DNA of 45,263 nt, from positions 1-45,263 of the forward strand of contig CAJCJG010000131.1 of NCBI GenBank assembly GCA_903970625.1, in the 5' to 3' direction. The notes under the pieces were generated by a model, which searched no databases, was not told where the DNA came from, and was given only the letters and a program-made list of their open reading frames with translations. Origin of the DNA: Solirubrobacterales bacterium 70-9 (GTDB lineage: Bacteria > Pseudomonadota > Alphaproteobacteria > Acetobacterales > Acetobacteraceae). This document shows positions 8,170-16,429 of the stretch, piece by piece. Each line of letters begins with the position of its first letter. Position 1 is the stretch's first letter. Made by a program: the position numbers and the translations under genes.

Positions 8170-9498
8170 ATGCGGGTGACGCTGCCGGAGCAGAGCCGGG
8201 TGGTGAAGAAGGTGCTGCCGCGCAGCCTGCTCGGCCGCAGCCTGCTGATCATTTCCATCCCGCTGGTGCTGGTGCTGGCCGTCGCGTTGCAGATTTTTTA
8301 CGGCAGCCATCTGAACGTGGTGTCGCGCAGATTCGCGTCCGCCGTGGCGGGCGAGATCGCGCTCAGCCTGGACGCGATGGCGCGATTCCCGGACGACCGC
8401 GCCTGGGTGACACGGCATGCGTTCGATTCGCTCGACCTGATCATGCGCTTCGATCAGGGGGGCGCGCTGCCGTCGATCGACAAGGGCTGGGTGTACAGCC
8501 CGATCGACGACGATCTGGCGGCGGCGCTGCGCGAGCGGGTGGGCAAGCCGTTCCGCACGGATTGGCAGAGCGATCCGCAGGCGGTGGTGGTATCGGTGCA
8601 GACCGACGACGGGATTCTAGTGGTGTACGTGCCGCGCAAGCGGCTGTACACCGGCACGATCTATATTTTCGTCGCTTGGCTGGTGGGCACGGCGGCCCTG
8701 CTGTTCGGGATTGCCGCGCTGTTCATGCGCAATCAGGTCCGCGCCATCCGGCGGCTGGCGGCGGCGGCGGAGGCGTTCGGGGTCGGGCGCGATACCGGGC
8801 CGATCAAGCCGGAGGGGGCGAGCGAGGTCCGGCAGGCAGCAACCGCGTTCAACCGGATGCAGGAGCGCATCCGCCGCTTCCTGCAGCAGCGGACGGAGAT
8901 GCTGGCCGGCGTCAGCCACGACCTGCGCACGCCGCTGACGCGGCTGCGGCTGGCGCTGGCGATGATGCCGTCGGGGGAGGAATACCGCCAGGACATCGCC
9001 GAGATGAGCGGCGACGTGGAGGAGATGGAGCGGCTGATCGGCAGCTATCTGGCGTTCGCGCGCGGCGAGGGCGTGGAACAGGCCAAACCCACCGATCTCT
9101 CCGCGATGCTGAAAGACGTGGCCGCCGGCGCGCGGAGGGCCGGCGCGCGGGTGACGGTGGAGACGCCGGACGCCCTGGTGCTGCCGCTGCGGCCGGACGC
9201 GCTACGGCGGGCGCTGACCAATCTGGTGGACAATGCCCGCCGCCATTCGCGGCAGGTGGCGCTGACCGCCGCACGGCTGGGCGAGCGCAACGTGCAGGTG
9301 ACGATCGACGACGACGGCCCGGGCATCCCGGCCGACCGGCGGGAAGAGGCGTTCCGCCCCTTCGCCAGCGGCACGGCCGGGGGCACCGGGCTGGGCCTGA
9401 CCATCTCGCGGGACATCGTGCGGGCGCATGGCGGCGAAATCGAACTGGGCGACAGCCCGCTGGGCGGCTTGCGGGCGCGTGTGCGACTGCCGGTGTGA
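8170..9498 (+). CDS. Membrane sensor histidine kinase (EnvZ/PetR-partner type)
   Basis: A 442-residue inner-membrane kinase. It has TM1 at about 24-44, a periplasmic region of about 118 residues, TM2 at about 163-186 and a HAMP linker. The dimerisation helix carries the phospho-accepting H250 in GVSHDLRTPLTRLR. The ATPase domain has the N box NLVDNARRHS, the G1 box DDDGPGIP and the G2 box GTGLGLTIS. It most likely phosphorylates the OmpR-type regulator at 2765-3475, the only response regulator in the window. The signal is unknown. Only 33 bases separate it from the divergent GT9 start, so its promoter may overlap that gene. Confidence 0.94.
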   Translation: MRVTLPEQSRVVKKVLPRSLLGRSLLIISIPLVLVLAVALQIFYGSHLNVVSRRFASAVAGEIALSLDAMARFPDDRAWVTRHAFDSLDLIMRFDQGGALPSIDKGWVYSPIDDDLAAALRERVGKPFRTDWQSDPQAVVVSVQTDDGILVVYVPRKRLYTGTIYIFVAWLVGTAALLFGIAALFMRNQVRAIRRLAAAAEAFGVGRDTGPIKPEGASEVRQAATAFNRMQERIRRFLQQRTEMLAGVSHDLRTPLTRLRLALAMMPSGEEYRQDIAEMSGDVEEMERLIGSYLAFARGEGVEQAKPTDLSAMLKDVAAGARRAGARVTVETPDALVLPLRPDALRRALTNLVDNARRHSRQVALTAARLGERNVQVTIDDDGPGIPADRREEAFRPFASGTAGGTGLGLTISRDIVRAHGGEIELGDSPLGGLRARVRLPV

Positions 9499-9551
9499 CG
9501 CGCCGCCGCGCCGCCGCATGAAGATGGACTGCCCGGGAAACCGTGGCAGAG

Positions 9552-9580
9552 TGTTCCTGCATTTGGAGGAACATGTTCCT
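9552..9580. repeat. Triple TGTTCCT/AGGAACA repeat with perfect palindrome
   Basis: TGTTCCT (9552-9558), eight bases, AGGAACA (9567-9573), then TGTTCCT again (9574-9580). The right part is a perfect 14-base palindrome, AGGAACATGTTCCT, at 9567-9580. The left copy can pair with the middle copy as an alternative hairpin. It lies 24 bases before the preferred start of the small membrane protein, so an operator or leader element is possible. Confidence 0.45.
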
Positions 9581-9604
9581 ATATCGGACGACGACGAACG
9601 CGAG

Positions 9605-9829
9605 ATGAGGTATAACCAGATGATCGTGAACATCGAAAAAATGCGCGCCGACATGGCGACCGAGCAGCGTAAGCTGGATTGGGAAACCCGGAAGTTCCTG
9701 GTATCTATTGTCCTTGCCGCCGCCGCCCTGGTCGGTGCCGGCGCCGCGCTGGGTAACTACGTGGCCCGCCGTCAGCCGCCGCCCGCCCCCATCGTGATCC
9801 AACTCCAGCCGGCCGCACCCGTGAAATAG
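9605..9829 (+). CDS. Small coiled-coil, single-TM protein
   Basis: A 74-residue protein. Residues 1-30 form a charged helix (NIEKMRADMATEQRKLDWE) likely to be a coiled coil. A TM helix follows at about 31-50 (alanine- and valine-rich) and then a proline-rich tail. This layout is common in small uncharacterised membrane proteins. The start is uncertain: the acidic stretch SDDDERE just before ATG 9605 also looks coding. GTG 9551 or ATG 9518 in the same frame would lengthen the protein and place the TGTTCCT repeats inside the gene. No function can be assigned. Confidence 0.5.
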   Translation: MRYNQMIVNIEKMRADMATEQRKLDWETRKFLVSIVLAAAALVGAGAALGNYVARRQPPPAPIVIQLQPAAPVK

Positions 9830-9920
9830 AGGCAACAGTCGTCTAAACAACCGTCTCCCCTGATTTGCCGCCTGGAGGTTGCTCCATTCCGCGGTCCAGT
9901 GGTGGGTATGGGTAGCCCCG

Positions 9921-10388
9921 TCAGCCCGCCTTCGCCGCGAGCAGCTTCACTTCCTCCATCGCCTCGGTGAAGCGGTGGTTCAGGGCGCCGACGGCTTCGG
10001 CGTTGGCGCGCTGGATCAGGTCGGTCAGTTCCTTGGTGTTGGCGACTGCGCGCTCGTAGGACTGTTTCAGCAAGTCGGCCTGCTTGGCGGCCTTCGCGGC
10101 CGGCGCCTCGGCGACCGCGAGCGCGCGGACCTGTTCGGACAGTTCCGCCATGGTCTGCTGCATGATCTCCATGTTCCGCTTGGCCACCGCCTGCGCTCCT
10201 TCCAGCGCGATGCGGTTGGCGGCCGACCACGCCTCGAAATTGCGGCGGTGGACGGCCAACAAAGCTTCGCTGTCCGGCAGCGACGGCAGCTTCATGCTGG
10301 AGAACATTTTCGAAAAATCCTCGGCGGCGGTCTTGGCCTGCGCCATCGCCTGCGCGAACGGGTTTTCGACGGGTTTGGACGCGGACAT
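9921..10388 (-). CDS. Phasin-family protein
   Basis: A 155-residue, almost wholly helical protein of the phasin type that coats polyhydroxyalkanoate granules. The pattern is typical: an N-terminal segment with NPFAQAM, then LLAVHRRNFEAWSAANRIALEGAQAVAKRNMEI and a long amphipathic helix with Glu/Ala/Lys heptads, ending near a lysine/alanine tail. It is the last gene of a minus-strand group (proC, TetR regulator, phasin), with 84 bases between it and the regulator. A role in granule size control is inferred from the family. No PHA synthase lies in the window. Confidence 0.88.
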   Translation of the reverse strand: MSASKPVENPFAQAMAQAKTAAEDFSKMFSSMKLPSLPDSEALLAVHRRNFEAWSAANRIALEGAQAVAKRNMEIMQQTMAELSEQVRALAVAEAPAAKAAKQADLLKQSYERAVANTKELTDLIQRANAEAVGALNHRFTEAMEEVKLLAAKAG

Positions 10389-10472
10389 GGCTGTCTCCTG
10401 ACCTGACGGACTACTCGGTTTGTAGGCCCGCCGCCGGCAAGGAACAATGCCGCCCCGATGACGGTAAGGCGA

Positions 10473-11117
10473 TCAGTCCGGCTTGGACGGGTCGGGCACG
10501 AACGGGTCTTCCGGGGGCGGCGCGGGGGCGGCGGGCGGTTCGGCGGGTGCGGGGCGGCGGCCGGAGACCCAGCCTTCCACCTGTTCGGCGCGGCGCAACG
10601 CCTTGTCCAGCGCCGCCATCGTCGCCGACAGATCCTCGCTCGCGTCGCCGCGCCAGGCATGGACGGTGGCGAGCCAGACCGCGAGCAGGCCTTTCGCGCG
10701 CAGTTTGCCGCGTGGGCCGGAGGCGTCGATGCCCGCCCCCTCCAGCATCCAGGCCATGCTGCGCAGGCTGGCGGCGGCGAGCATGGCAGCGGCGCATGGG
10801 TCGAACGGCAGATGGCGGAACAGGGCCAGCACGCCGTCGCGGTGCGATTGCAGCACGTCGATGCGGCGCATCAGGATTTCGAACAGCCGTTCGCGGGCGG
10901 GGGCCTCGGCCGGCGGGAAGGCCAGCGCCTCCTGATCGGCGAGGCTGCCGAATTTGCACAGCAGGACCATGCGGGCGGGGAAGCGGGTGCGGGCGCGGGC
11001 CAGCGGCAGATCGGCACGGCGGGCGGCCTCGGCGATGCTGACGCGCGACCAGCCGCGTTCGGCGGCCAGCGCGAAGGCGGCGCCCAGCAGGGCGCGGTCG
11101 AAATCGGCATCGGTCAT
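10473..11117 (-). CDS. TetR/AcrR-family transcriptional regulator
   Basis: A 214-residue regulator. Residues 1-50 hold the TetR helix-turn-helix (DRALLGAAFALAAERGWSRVSIAEAARRADLPL), followed by an all-helical ligand domain and a proline-rich acidic tail (about 185-214). ATG 11117 is chosen because translation upstream of it is implausible and the domain begins at once. It lies 46 bases downstream of proC and just upstream of the phasin gene. Control of the phasin or of storage-polymer genes is a guess from position. The low conservation of the C-domain also fits a COQ9-like TetR relative. Confidence 0.75.
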   Translation of the reverse strand: MTDADFDRALLGAAFALAAERGWSRVSIAEAARRADLPLARARTRFPARMVLLCKFGSLADQEALAFPPAEAPARERLFEILMRRIDVLQSHRDGVLALFRHLPFDPCAAAMLAAASLRSMAWMLEGAGIDASGPRGKLRAKGLLAVWLATVHAWRGDASEDLSATMAALDKALRRAEQVEGWVSGRRPAPAEPPAAPAPPPEDPFVPDPSKPD

Positions 11118-11163
11118 AGTTGCACCCCCATACGCGTTACAGTGGGGGTATGCCGCGCGCTTG

Positions 11164-11967
11164 TCAGCCCGCGAGTTCGCGAGATCGGGCGGTAGCGGCG
11201 GCGATGGCGCGGGAAACCAGGGCGGGCCATGCATCGTCCGCCATCAAAACCGCGAGCGCGCGCTCCGTGGTGCCTTTCGGGCTGGTCACGGCCTTCCGCA
11301 GCACAGCCGCGTCCTCGGTGCTGGCGGCGAGCAGCGCGCCGGAGCCGGCGACGGTTTGCCGGGCCATCAGCCGAGCCAGATCGGCCGGAATGCCCTGTTC
11401 GACAGCCGCGCGCTCCAGCAGTTCGGCGAGCAGGAAAACATAGGCAGGGCCGCCGCCGGAGACGGCGGTGACGGGGTCGATCAGCCCCTCGTCGTCCACC
11501 CAGGCCACCTGCCCCACCGCTTGCAGCAGCGTGTCGCACAGGGCGCGCTGAGCGGGGCTGACGCCCGGGCCGGGGAAGGCCACGGTGATGCCCTGGCGGA
11601 TCGCGGCGGGGGTGTTGGGCATGGCGCGCACGATGGCCGCCTCCTCGCCCAGCAGGCCGCGCATGCCAGCCACGGTGCGGCCGGCCATGATGGACAGGAA
11701 CACGGCCGCACCGGTGTAGCGGGCGAACAGCGGCAGCGAGGCATCGGCATTCTGCGGCTTGACGGCCAGAACCACGGCGGCCGGCGCAAAATCCGCCTGG
11801 ATCCCGGCGGCGTCGGGCACGACGATCACCTCCGGGCCGGGCGACGCGGGTGCGGCCGGATCGACGGCGACGGCCGCCTGCAACCCGCGCTCGCGCCAGC
11901 CGGCGAGCATGGCGCCGCCCATTTTGCCGAAGCCGACCAGCAGGATGGGCGGGATGCGGGGGGTCAT
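11164..11967 (-). CDS. proC: Pyrroline-5-carboxylate reductase
   Basis: A 267-residue cytosolic enzyme that reduces 1-pyrroline-5-carboxylate to L-proline with NAD(P)H, the last step of proline synthesis. The N-terminal Rossmann motif GFGKMGGAMLAGW is at about 12-24. The family motifs VLAVKPQ, RAMPNTPAAIRQG and AVSGGGPAYVFLLAELL (substrate loop and dimerisation helices) follow in order, then QTVAGSGALL and TSPKGTTERAL. Length is normal. It heads a minus-strand group with the TetR and phasin genes. The AT-richer island begins immediately upstream of its start. Confidence 0.94.
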   Translation of the reverse strand: MTPRIPPILLVGFGKMGGAMLAGWRERGLQAAVAVDPAAPASPGPEVIVVPDAAGIQADFAPAAVVLAVKPQNADASLPLFARYTGAAVFLSIMAGRTVAGMRGLLGEEAAIVRAMPNTPAAIRQGITVAFPGPGVSPAQRALCDTLLQAVGQVAWVDDEGLIDPVTAVSGGGPAYVFLLAELLERAAVEQGIPADLARLMARQTVAGSGALLAASTEDAAVLRKAVTSPKGTTERALAVLMADDAWPALVSRAIAAATARSRELAG

Positions 11968-12103
11968 AGGAACTTCCTGGGACGGGGCCGGTGTCTGCTC
12001 CGGGTGCCGAACTGCACTGAAAAATTAATTTGATTCATTATTCATTCGTGCTCAATAGGCCGAGCTTGCTGGAAGGACTGGGCGTGAAGCTCTTTGATCA
12101 TCT

Positions 12104-13051
12104 TTAAACCCGCAGTGGACCAATAGCTGACGCTGGACCTGACGTTAACCCAAGCAGCGATATAAGGCTCGTCCTAAGCCCTTCGAGCAACCTAGCCCGG
12201 CCCGGGATCGAATTATCATAAAATATACAGCGATGAGGGCCAATATCAAATGGTAGTTTCGTACCACGTTGCGCTAGTAAAACTGTCGGTTTTCTTAACG
12301 CGTGCGCAACTCCGACCTCATAATATACATTCGGATTTGCCTCCGACACCTCAGCTATGACGACGGTTGACTCCGTTATGCGCGCCCATATATCGTTTAG
12401 TATTATGCCGGGACCTGCCGCCTCGTCGACGCGGAAGGGTTCAAACCCTATCTCAGCTACTAAAGGTCTAATTGCGTCGCGATACACTTCATTGTACGGC
12501 TCAGAGAACTGCATCGCAATGAAAGCATTTGGCCGCCTATCATCTATACTGAGCGGGCCGAATAACGCCTCCTCTGTGCCACGAAAAGCAAACAATCCTA
12601 GGCCTGTTCCAGTATTACTTGGGAGCCTATCATAGTCAATGACAGTCACGCCATCTATTGACAGGATCACTCTTTGGCCTTCCAAAGCCATCTTCAGATG
12701 GTATGTACGATTAGACACCAGATTAGATATGTTTCCTGCTGACGTGAGTCGAGTCAGAGTAAGGTTTCGACCTTCGGCAAGCGTATATGCACCCTCCCAT
12801 CCCCCGAGGCCCGCAGCATAGTAGGATGTCTGTCCGTTACCTCTAAATGTTATGAAGGCGCCAGAAGATGCGTGGGCAGTTGGGAGCTGGATATCAGTTT
12901 CGAGGACGCCATCGTCTAGGGGTGTCGATAGTAGAGCTAGGCCGTGGCTAGCGTCAGCCGAGTTTTCACTCGAGAATTTGACTACAGCATTAGAAGCAAC
13001 CGTCCACTTCCCATAGAGCGGGAGCATCTTTCCGAGATCAACATCTGCCAT
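12104..13051 (-). CDS. Concanavalin-like domain fused to deoxyribosyltransferase/TIR-like domain
   Basis: A 315-residue protein in an AT-richer island (27 G+C of 60 at 12661-12720). Residues about 8-170 look like a concanavalin A/LamG-type beta sandwich (GVLETDIQLP, GAFITFRGNG, YYAAGLGGWEG, TYHLKMALEG, VILSIDGVTVIDYD). Residues about 175-285 resemble nucleoside 2-deoxyribosyltransferase and TIR-like folds: AFIAMQFSEPYNEVY, GFEPFRVDE, ITESTVVIAEVSEANPNVYYEVGVAHAL with the conserved glutamate E245. Related domains act as NAD or nucleotide hydrolases in anti-phage effectors. The role here is inferred. No signal peptide or partner gene is seen. Confidence 0.7.
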   Translation of the reverse strand: MADVDLGKMLPLYGKWTVASNAVVKFSSENSADASHGLALLSTPLDDGVLETDIQLPTAHASSGAFITFRGNGQTSYYAAGLGGWEGAYTLAEGRNLTLTRLTSAGNISNLVSNRTYHLKMALEGQRVILSIDGVTVIDYDRLPSNTGTGLGLFAFRGTEEALFGPLSIDDRRPNAFIAMQFSEPYNEVYRDAIRPLVAEIGFEPFRVDEAAGPGIILNDIWARITESTVVIAEVSEANPNVYYEVGVAHALRKPTVLLAQRGTKLPFDIGPHRCIFYDNSIPGRARLLEGLRTSLISLLGLTSGPASAIGPLRV

Positions 13052-13441
13052 GTGTTAGTTCCAATTGCCCTGTGTTAGGTGCCACGATTCTTGCGCTTTG
13101 CGTTCCTACAACGCCGATCCCCACAAATCATACGCTATGCCGGTTCTGCGTCGAACGTCAAACTCACCTAACATTTACAAACGGATACGTCTGCTCCCGA
13201 AGGAGAACGAAAACTAATCGATTACGCTAAAGGTTCATATCCGGCCCTACGAATGAAAAATGTCGCGAACCCACGACGACAGGTGTGGTCGTCGTCCCTC
13301 AATGCCGGTCAGCCATGTCCCAATGCCCAGACAATCTCCCGTCACAAGGCGGCTAGCCTCTGGGTCGGCGGAAAGGCCCGCCGTACTGGACAGCTTGCGA
13401 TGGCCCGCCACATCCTGCGGGTCGACCCGGGAGGCCGCCCC
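13052..13441. other. Gene-free AT-richer spacer with TGTGTTAG repeats
   Basis: I find no supportable gene here. TGTGTTAG occurs at 13051-13058 and 13071-13078, and TGTTAGGTG at 13073-13081 has an inverted copy at 13165-13173. The stretch probably holds the promoter of the minus-strand island gene and marks the island edge. Base composition returns to GC-rich at about 13400. Confidence 0.4.
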
Positions 13442-14086
13442 ATGCTGTTCGACTTCGATACCCTGTCCGCGCCGGACCGCTACAAGCTGCTGACCTCCAC
13501 CATCGTGCCCAGGCCGATTGCGTGGGTGGTGTCGCAGGATGCGCAGGGGCGGGTGAACGCGGCACCGTTCAGTTTCTTCAACGCGCTGGTGGGCGACCCG
13601 CCGGTGGTCGGCATCGGCATCGGCGGGCGGCGGCCGGAGGACGCGCCGGGGTCGTGGAAAGACTCCGGCGCCAACATCCGCGCGATCGGGCAGTTCGTGG
13701 TGAACCTCGTCTCGTTCGAGACGCGGGAGGCGATGAATGTCACCGCCATCGAGTTCCCGCACGATGTCGAAGAACTCAAGCAGGCCGGCTTGACGACCGT
13801 CGCCAGCACCAAGGTCAAACCGCCGCGCATTGCCGAAAGCCCGGTGGCGCTGGAATGCGAGCGGCTGGCCATCGTCGAACTCGGAGTGGACCGGGCGATC
13901 GTGCTGGGCCGCGTCGTGGCCCTGCATGTCCGCGACGACTGCGTGCTGGACGAAAAACGGTGCTACATCGACACGCCGAAGCTCGATCTGATCGGGCGCA
14001 TGCATGGCGGCGGCTGGTATTCGCGCATCACCGAGCGGTTCGAGATGCCGCGCATCCCGGTCGAGAAGTGGGCGCTGAAGGACTGA
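13442..14086 (+). CDS. Flavin reductase-like FMN-binding protein
   Basis: A 214-residue protein of the flavin reductase/FMN-binding split-barrel family, which uses NAD(P)H to reduce FMN or carries bound FMN. The fold begins with DRYKLLTSTIVPRPIAWVVSQD, followed by NAAPFSFFNALVGDPPVVGIGIG (FMN phosphate region) and FVVNLVS. ATG 13442 has GGGAGG at suitable spacing. The frame is open to 13253, but the upstream part has no family likeness. The MFS transporter starts three bases after its stop, so the two are co-transcribed. The physiological acceptor is unknown. Confidence 0.85.
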   Translation: MLFDFDTLSAPDRYKLLTSTIVPRPIAWVVSQDAQGRVNAAPFSFFNALVGDPPVVGIGIGGRRPEDAPGSWKDSGANIRAIGQFVVNLVSFETREAMNVTAIEFPHDVEELKQAGLTTVASTKVKPPRIAESPVALECERLAIVELGVDRAIVLGRVVALHVRDDCVLDEKRCYIDTPKLDLIGRMHGGGWYSRITERFEMPRIPVEKWALKD

Positions 14087-14088
14087 CC

Positions 14089-15327
14089 TTGCTGCCGCCG
14101 ATTGCCCGCCCGCTGCGCGACCCGGCACTCGCCGCGCTGTGGGGCGGGCTGGCCACGTCGGCGGTCGGCGACCAACTGTTCGCGGTGGCGCTGGCCTGGA
14201 TCGCGGTGGGCGCGTTCGGGGCGGCGGCCGGCTATCTGACGGCGTTGCAGGCGGCAACGGCGCTGGCGACGGCGCTGCTGGGCGGCCGGTGGGCCGACCG
14301 GCGCGACCATTTTGTCCTGATGATCGCCTGCGACGGGACGCGCGCGCTGGTGCTGGCTTGTGTCGTCGCGATCTGGCTCGCGCACGGCGCGCCGCCGGCC
14401 TGGACGCTGATCGGGGCGGTCGTGGTGCTGGCGGCGGGGCAGACGTTCTTTCGGCCGGCGTTGCAGGCGACCATTCCGGCGGTGGTGCGGGGCGTGGCGC
14501 TGCTGCCGGCGACCAACGCTCTGCTCGACACGACGGAGCGGATCGCGCGGCTCTTGGGGCCGGGGATCGTGGGGATGCTGGCGGGCCTGCTGCCGCTGGC
14601 CCATTTCGTCAGCGTCGATGCGGCCACGTTCGTCGCCTCCGCGCTCGCGCTGCTGCTGGTCGGGCGGCTGCGCGCCCTGCCGAGAATGCCGGCGCCAGCG
14701 CGCGAGACGATGTGGGCCAGCGCGCTCCGCGGCTTCGTGGCCGCGCGGCGGCTGCCGATCCTGTTCTACGTGCTTGTCACCAACGGCCTCGTCAACGGCG
14801 TCTGGTATGCGGCGATGTTTTTGGGGCTGCCGTTGATGCTGGAGCGGGGCGGTGCCGGGATCGGCGCGTTCGGGCTGGTGATCGCGAGTTACGGCAGCAC
14901 GAACCTGTTGGCCACGCTCGTGGTCGGCAATTTCCCGGTGCCGCGCCGGCCGGCCTGGATGGTGTTTTCGGGCATGGCGCTGGTGGGGGTCGGCACGACG
15001 CTGTTGGGCGTGGCGGGCGCGGCACCGCTGCTGCAGGGGTGGCTGGTACCGGCGCTGTGCCTCGCGGCGGCGGCGGGCGCGGCCGGCGGCCCGATGGAGG
15101 ACATCGCGGTCGCGGTCCTGCGCCAGACCCGGCTGCCGCGGGAGGATCAGGCGGCGGTCATGCGGGCGTTCCTGGCGTGCAGCAATCTGGGGCTGCTGAT
15201 GGCCTTCCTGGTCGCGCCGCGATTGTTCGAGGCGCTGGGAGCAGCGCCGACCGTGATGCTGTGCGGCGCCACGCTGCTGGCAACGGCTGCGGTCGGGTTC
15301 GCACGGCATCGCACCGCCGACGGCTAG
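14089..15327 (+). CDS. MFS transporter (probable exporter, TTG start)
   Basis: A 412-residue inner-membrane protein with about 12 hydrophobic helices, of the major facilitator superfamily drug/metabolite exporter type. The loop between helices 2 and 3 has GGRWADRRDH, the MFS motif A equivalent. The best start is TTG 14089, two bases after the flavin reductase stop. The same frame stays open upstream to 13522 but is the shadow of that gene. Its stop overlaps the convergent aldolase stop by four bases. The substrate is unknown. Coupling to a flavin reductase might indicate export of an oxidised compound, which is speculative. Confidence 0.85.
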   Translation: MLPPIARPLRDPALAALWGGLATSAVGDQLFAVALAWIAVGAFGAAAGYLTALQAATALATALLGGRWADRRDHFVLMIACDGTRALVLACVVAIWLAHGAPPAWTLIGAVVVLAAGQTFFRPALQATIPAVVRGVALLPATNALLDTTERIARLLGPGIVGMLAGLLPLAHFVSVDAATFVASALALLLVGRLRALPRMPAPARETMWASALRGFVAARRLPILFYVLVTNGLVNGVWYAAMFLGLPLMLERGGAGIGAFGLVIASYGSTNLLATLVVGNFPVPRRPAWMVFSGMALVGVGTTLLGVAGAAPLLQGWLVPALCLAAAAGAAGGPMEDIAVAVLRQTRLPREDQAAVMRAFLACSNLGLLMAFLVAPRLFEALGAAPTVMLCGATLLATAAVGFARHRTADG

Positions 15328-16100
15328 CGCCGCAACAGCTCCGCCCGCGCCGTCGCCGCCGACATCAGAAACTGGTGGTCGCTGCCTGCGAGTACGAATT
15401 TGACGCCGAGCGCCATATAGGCCGGTGCGTGCGTGTCGTCGTACACGCCGCCCATCCCAAGAATTTTGCCGTGCCGGCGGCAGATTTCCGCGAGCGTCGC
15501 GTAAGCCGCCTGCACGCGCGGATGGCCGATCTGCCCGGCGATGCCCATGTCGGCGGTCAGGTCCGAGGTGCCGACCAGCAGCACGTCGATGCCGGAAACG
15601 GCGGCGATGGCGTCGGCGTTCGCCAGCCCCTCGGCGGTCTCGATCATGGCAACGACAAGGGTTTCGCGATTGATCTCGGCCTGCGCCTCGGCGGCGCCGG
15701 GCGGACTGAACCCGTACGCGAACGGCGGCCCGCCCCAGCTGCGATGCCCGTCCGGCGGGTAGCGAAAGGCGGCGGCGACGCGCCTGGCCTGTCCCGGCGT
15801 ATCGACATGCGGGATCACGATGCCCTGCGCCCCGTTGTCCAGCGCCCGCGTGCCCTCGTCCAGCGCATCGGCGCAGACGCGGACAATGGGGGTGACGCCG
15901 GTCGGCAGGGCCGCGATGCAGAGTTGCGTCGCCTCCTGCACAGTGAACGCGCCGTGTTCGGTGTCGATGAACAGCCAGTCGTACCCGGCAGCCCGTGCCA
16001 GCATCGGCACGGCGGCGGTGCGCAAATGATGCACCCCGAAGCCGAGCGCGATGTTGCCGGCGCGCAGGCGGCGGAGGGTCTCGTTTTGGATGATCGGCAT
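15324..16100 (-). CDS. HpcH/HpaI-family aldolase
   Basis: A 258-residue class II (divalent-metal) pyruvate aldolase. It cleaves or forms 2-keto-4-hydroxy acids, as in 4-hydroxyphenylacetate breakdown. The TIM barrel shows LGFGVHHLRTAAVPMLARAAGYDWLFID in pieces, DTEHGAF, NGAQGIVIPHVDTP, and the metal-binding glutamate in VAMIETAEGLANAD followed by GTSDLTADMG. ATG 16100 begins the fold, and an upstream ATG at 16133 adds eleven unrelated residues. Its 3' end overlaps the MFS gene by four bases. The true substrate cannot be read from sequence. Confidence 0.9.
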   Translation of the reverse strand: MPIIQNETLRRLRAGNIALGFGVHHLRTAAVPMLARAAGYDWLFIDTEHGAFTVQEATQLCIAALPTGVTPIVRVCADALDEGTRALDNGAQGIVIPHVDTPGQARRVAAAFRYPPDGHRSWGGPPFAYGFSPPGAAEAQAEINRETLVVAMIETAEGLANADAIAAVSGIDVLLVGTSDLTADMGIAGQIGHPRVQAAYATLAEICRRHGKILGMGGVYDDTHAPAYMALGVKFVLAGSDHQFLMSAATARAELLRR

Positions 16101-16429
16101 GACGTGCTCCCTACGTTGCCGGCACCAAATCACACGGGCAGCGTGCTATAAAGGGTCGCGGAGCGACGGAGGCAGGCGTCAGCGAAGGCGCCATCCGGCG
16201 AATGTCGGCGGACGAGTTCTTAATCCCCGCCGACCGCCTCGCCGTCATAGTCGGCGGACCGAATCGCCGGATCACATATTTCGTCAGCCGTTGCAATGTT
16301 CCGGAAACTGAGCCTAAGCTTTAATTGCTAGAAACCAAACGTTATCAAGTCGGCCGATCCGGTGTCGCTCTACGCGCATTTCGGTCGGGCAGTTCCGCAG
16401 AAGACGCTGTAAGTCCGGGGAAACATCGA
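16101..16429. other. Intergenic region between aldolase and beta-helix genes
   Basis: About 330 bases between divergent genes with no supportable coding frame. An eight-base GC hairpin (GTCGGCGG at 16204-16211 with CCGCCGAC at 16227-16234) lacks a T tract. The 3' half (16310-16400) is AT-richer and probably carries the promoter of the beta-helix gene. Confidence 0.4.

Noticed and set aside
9428-9604. ATG 9428 start of the small coiled-coil protein inside the kinase gene
   Set aside because: It would overlap the end of the kinase by 71 bases and begin with cysteine- and arginine-rich shadow codons.
12104-13051. Reading the island gene as an ordinary nucleoside 2-deoxyribosyltransferase
   Set aside because: The fused beta-sandwich and the absence of nucleoside metabolism neighbours make a plain salvage enzyme unlikely, although the catalytic Glu position is shared.
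14139-16151. Long open frame (670 codons) across the MFS and aldolase genes
   Set aside because: It overlaps two well-supported genes, and its Arg/Ala/Gly-rich translation is the usual GC-rich shadow pattern.
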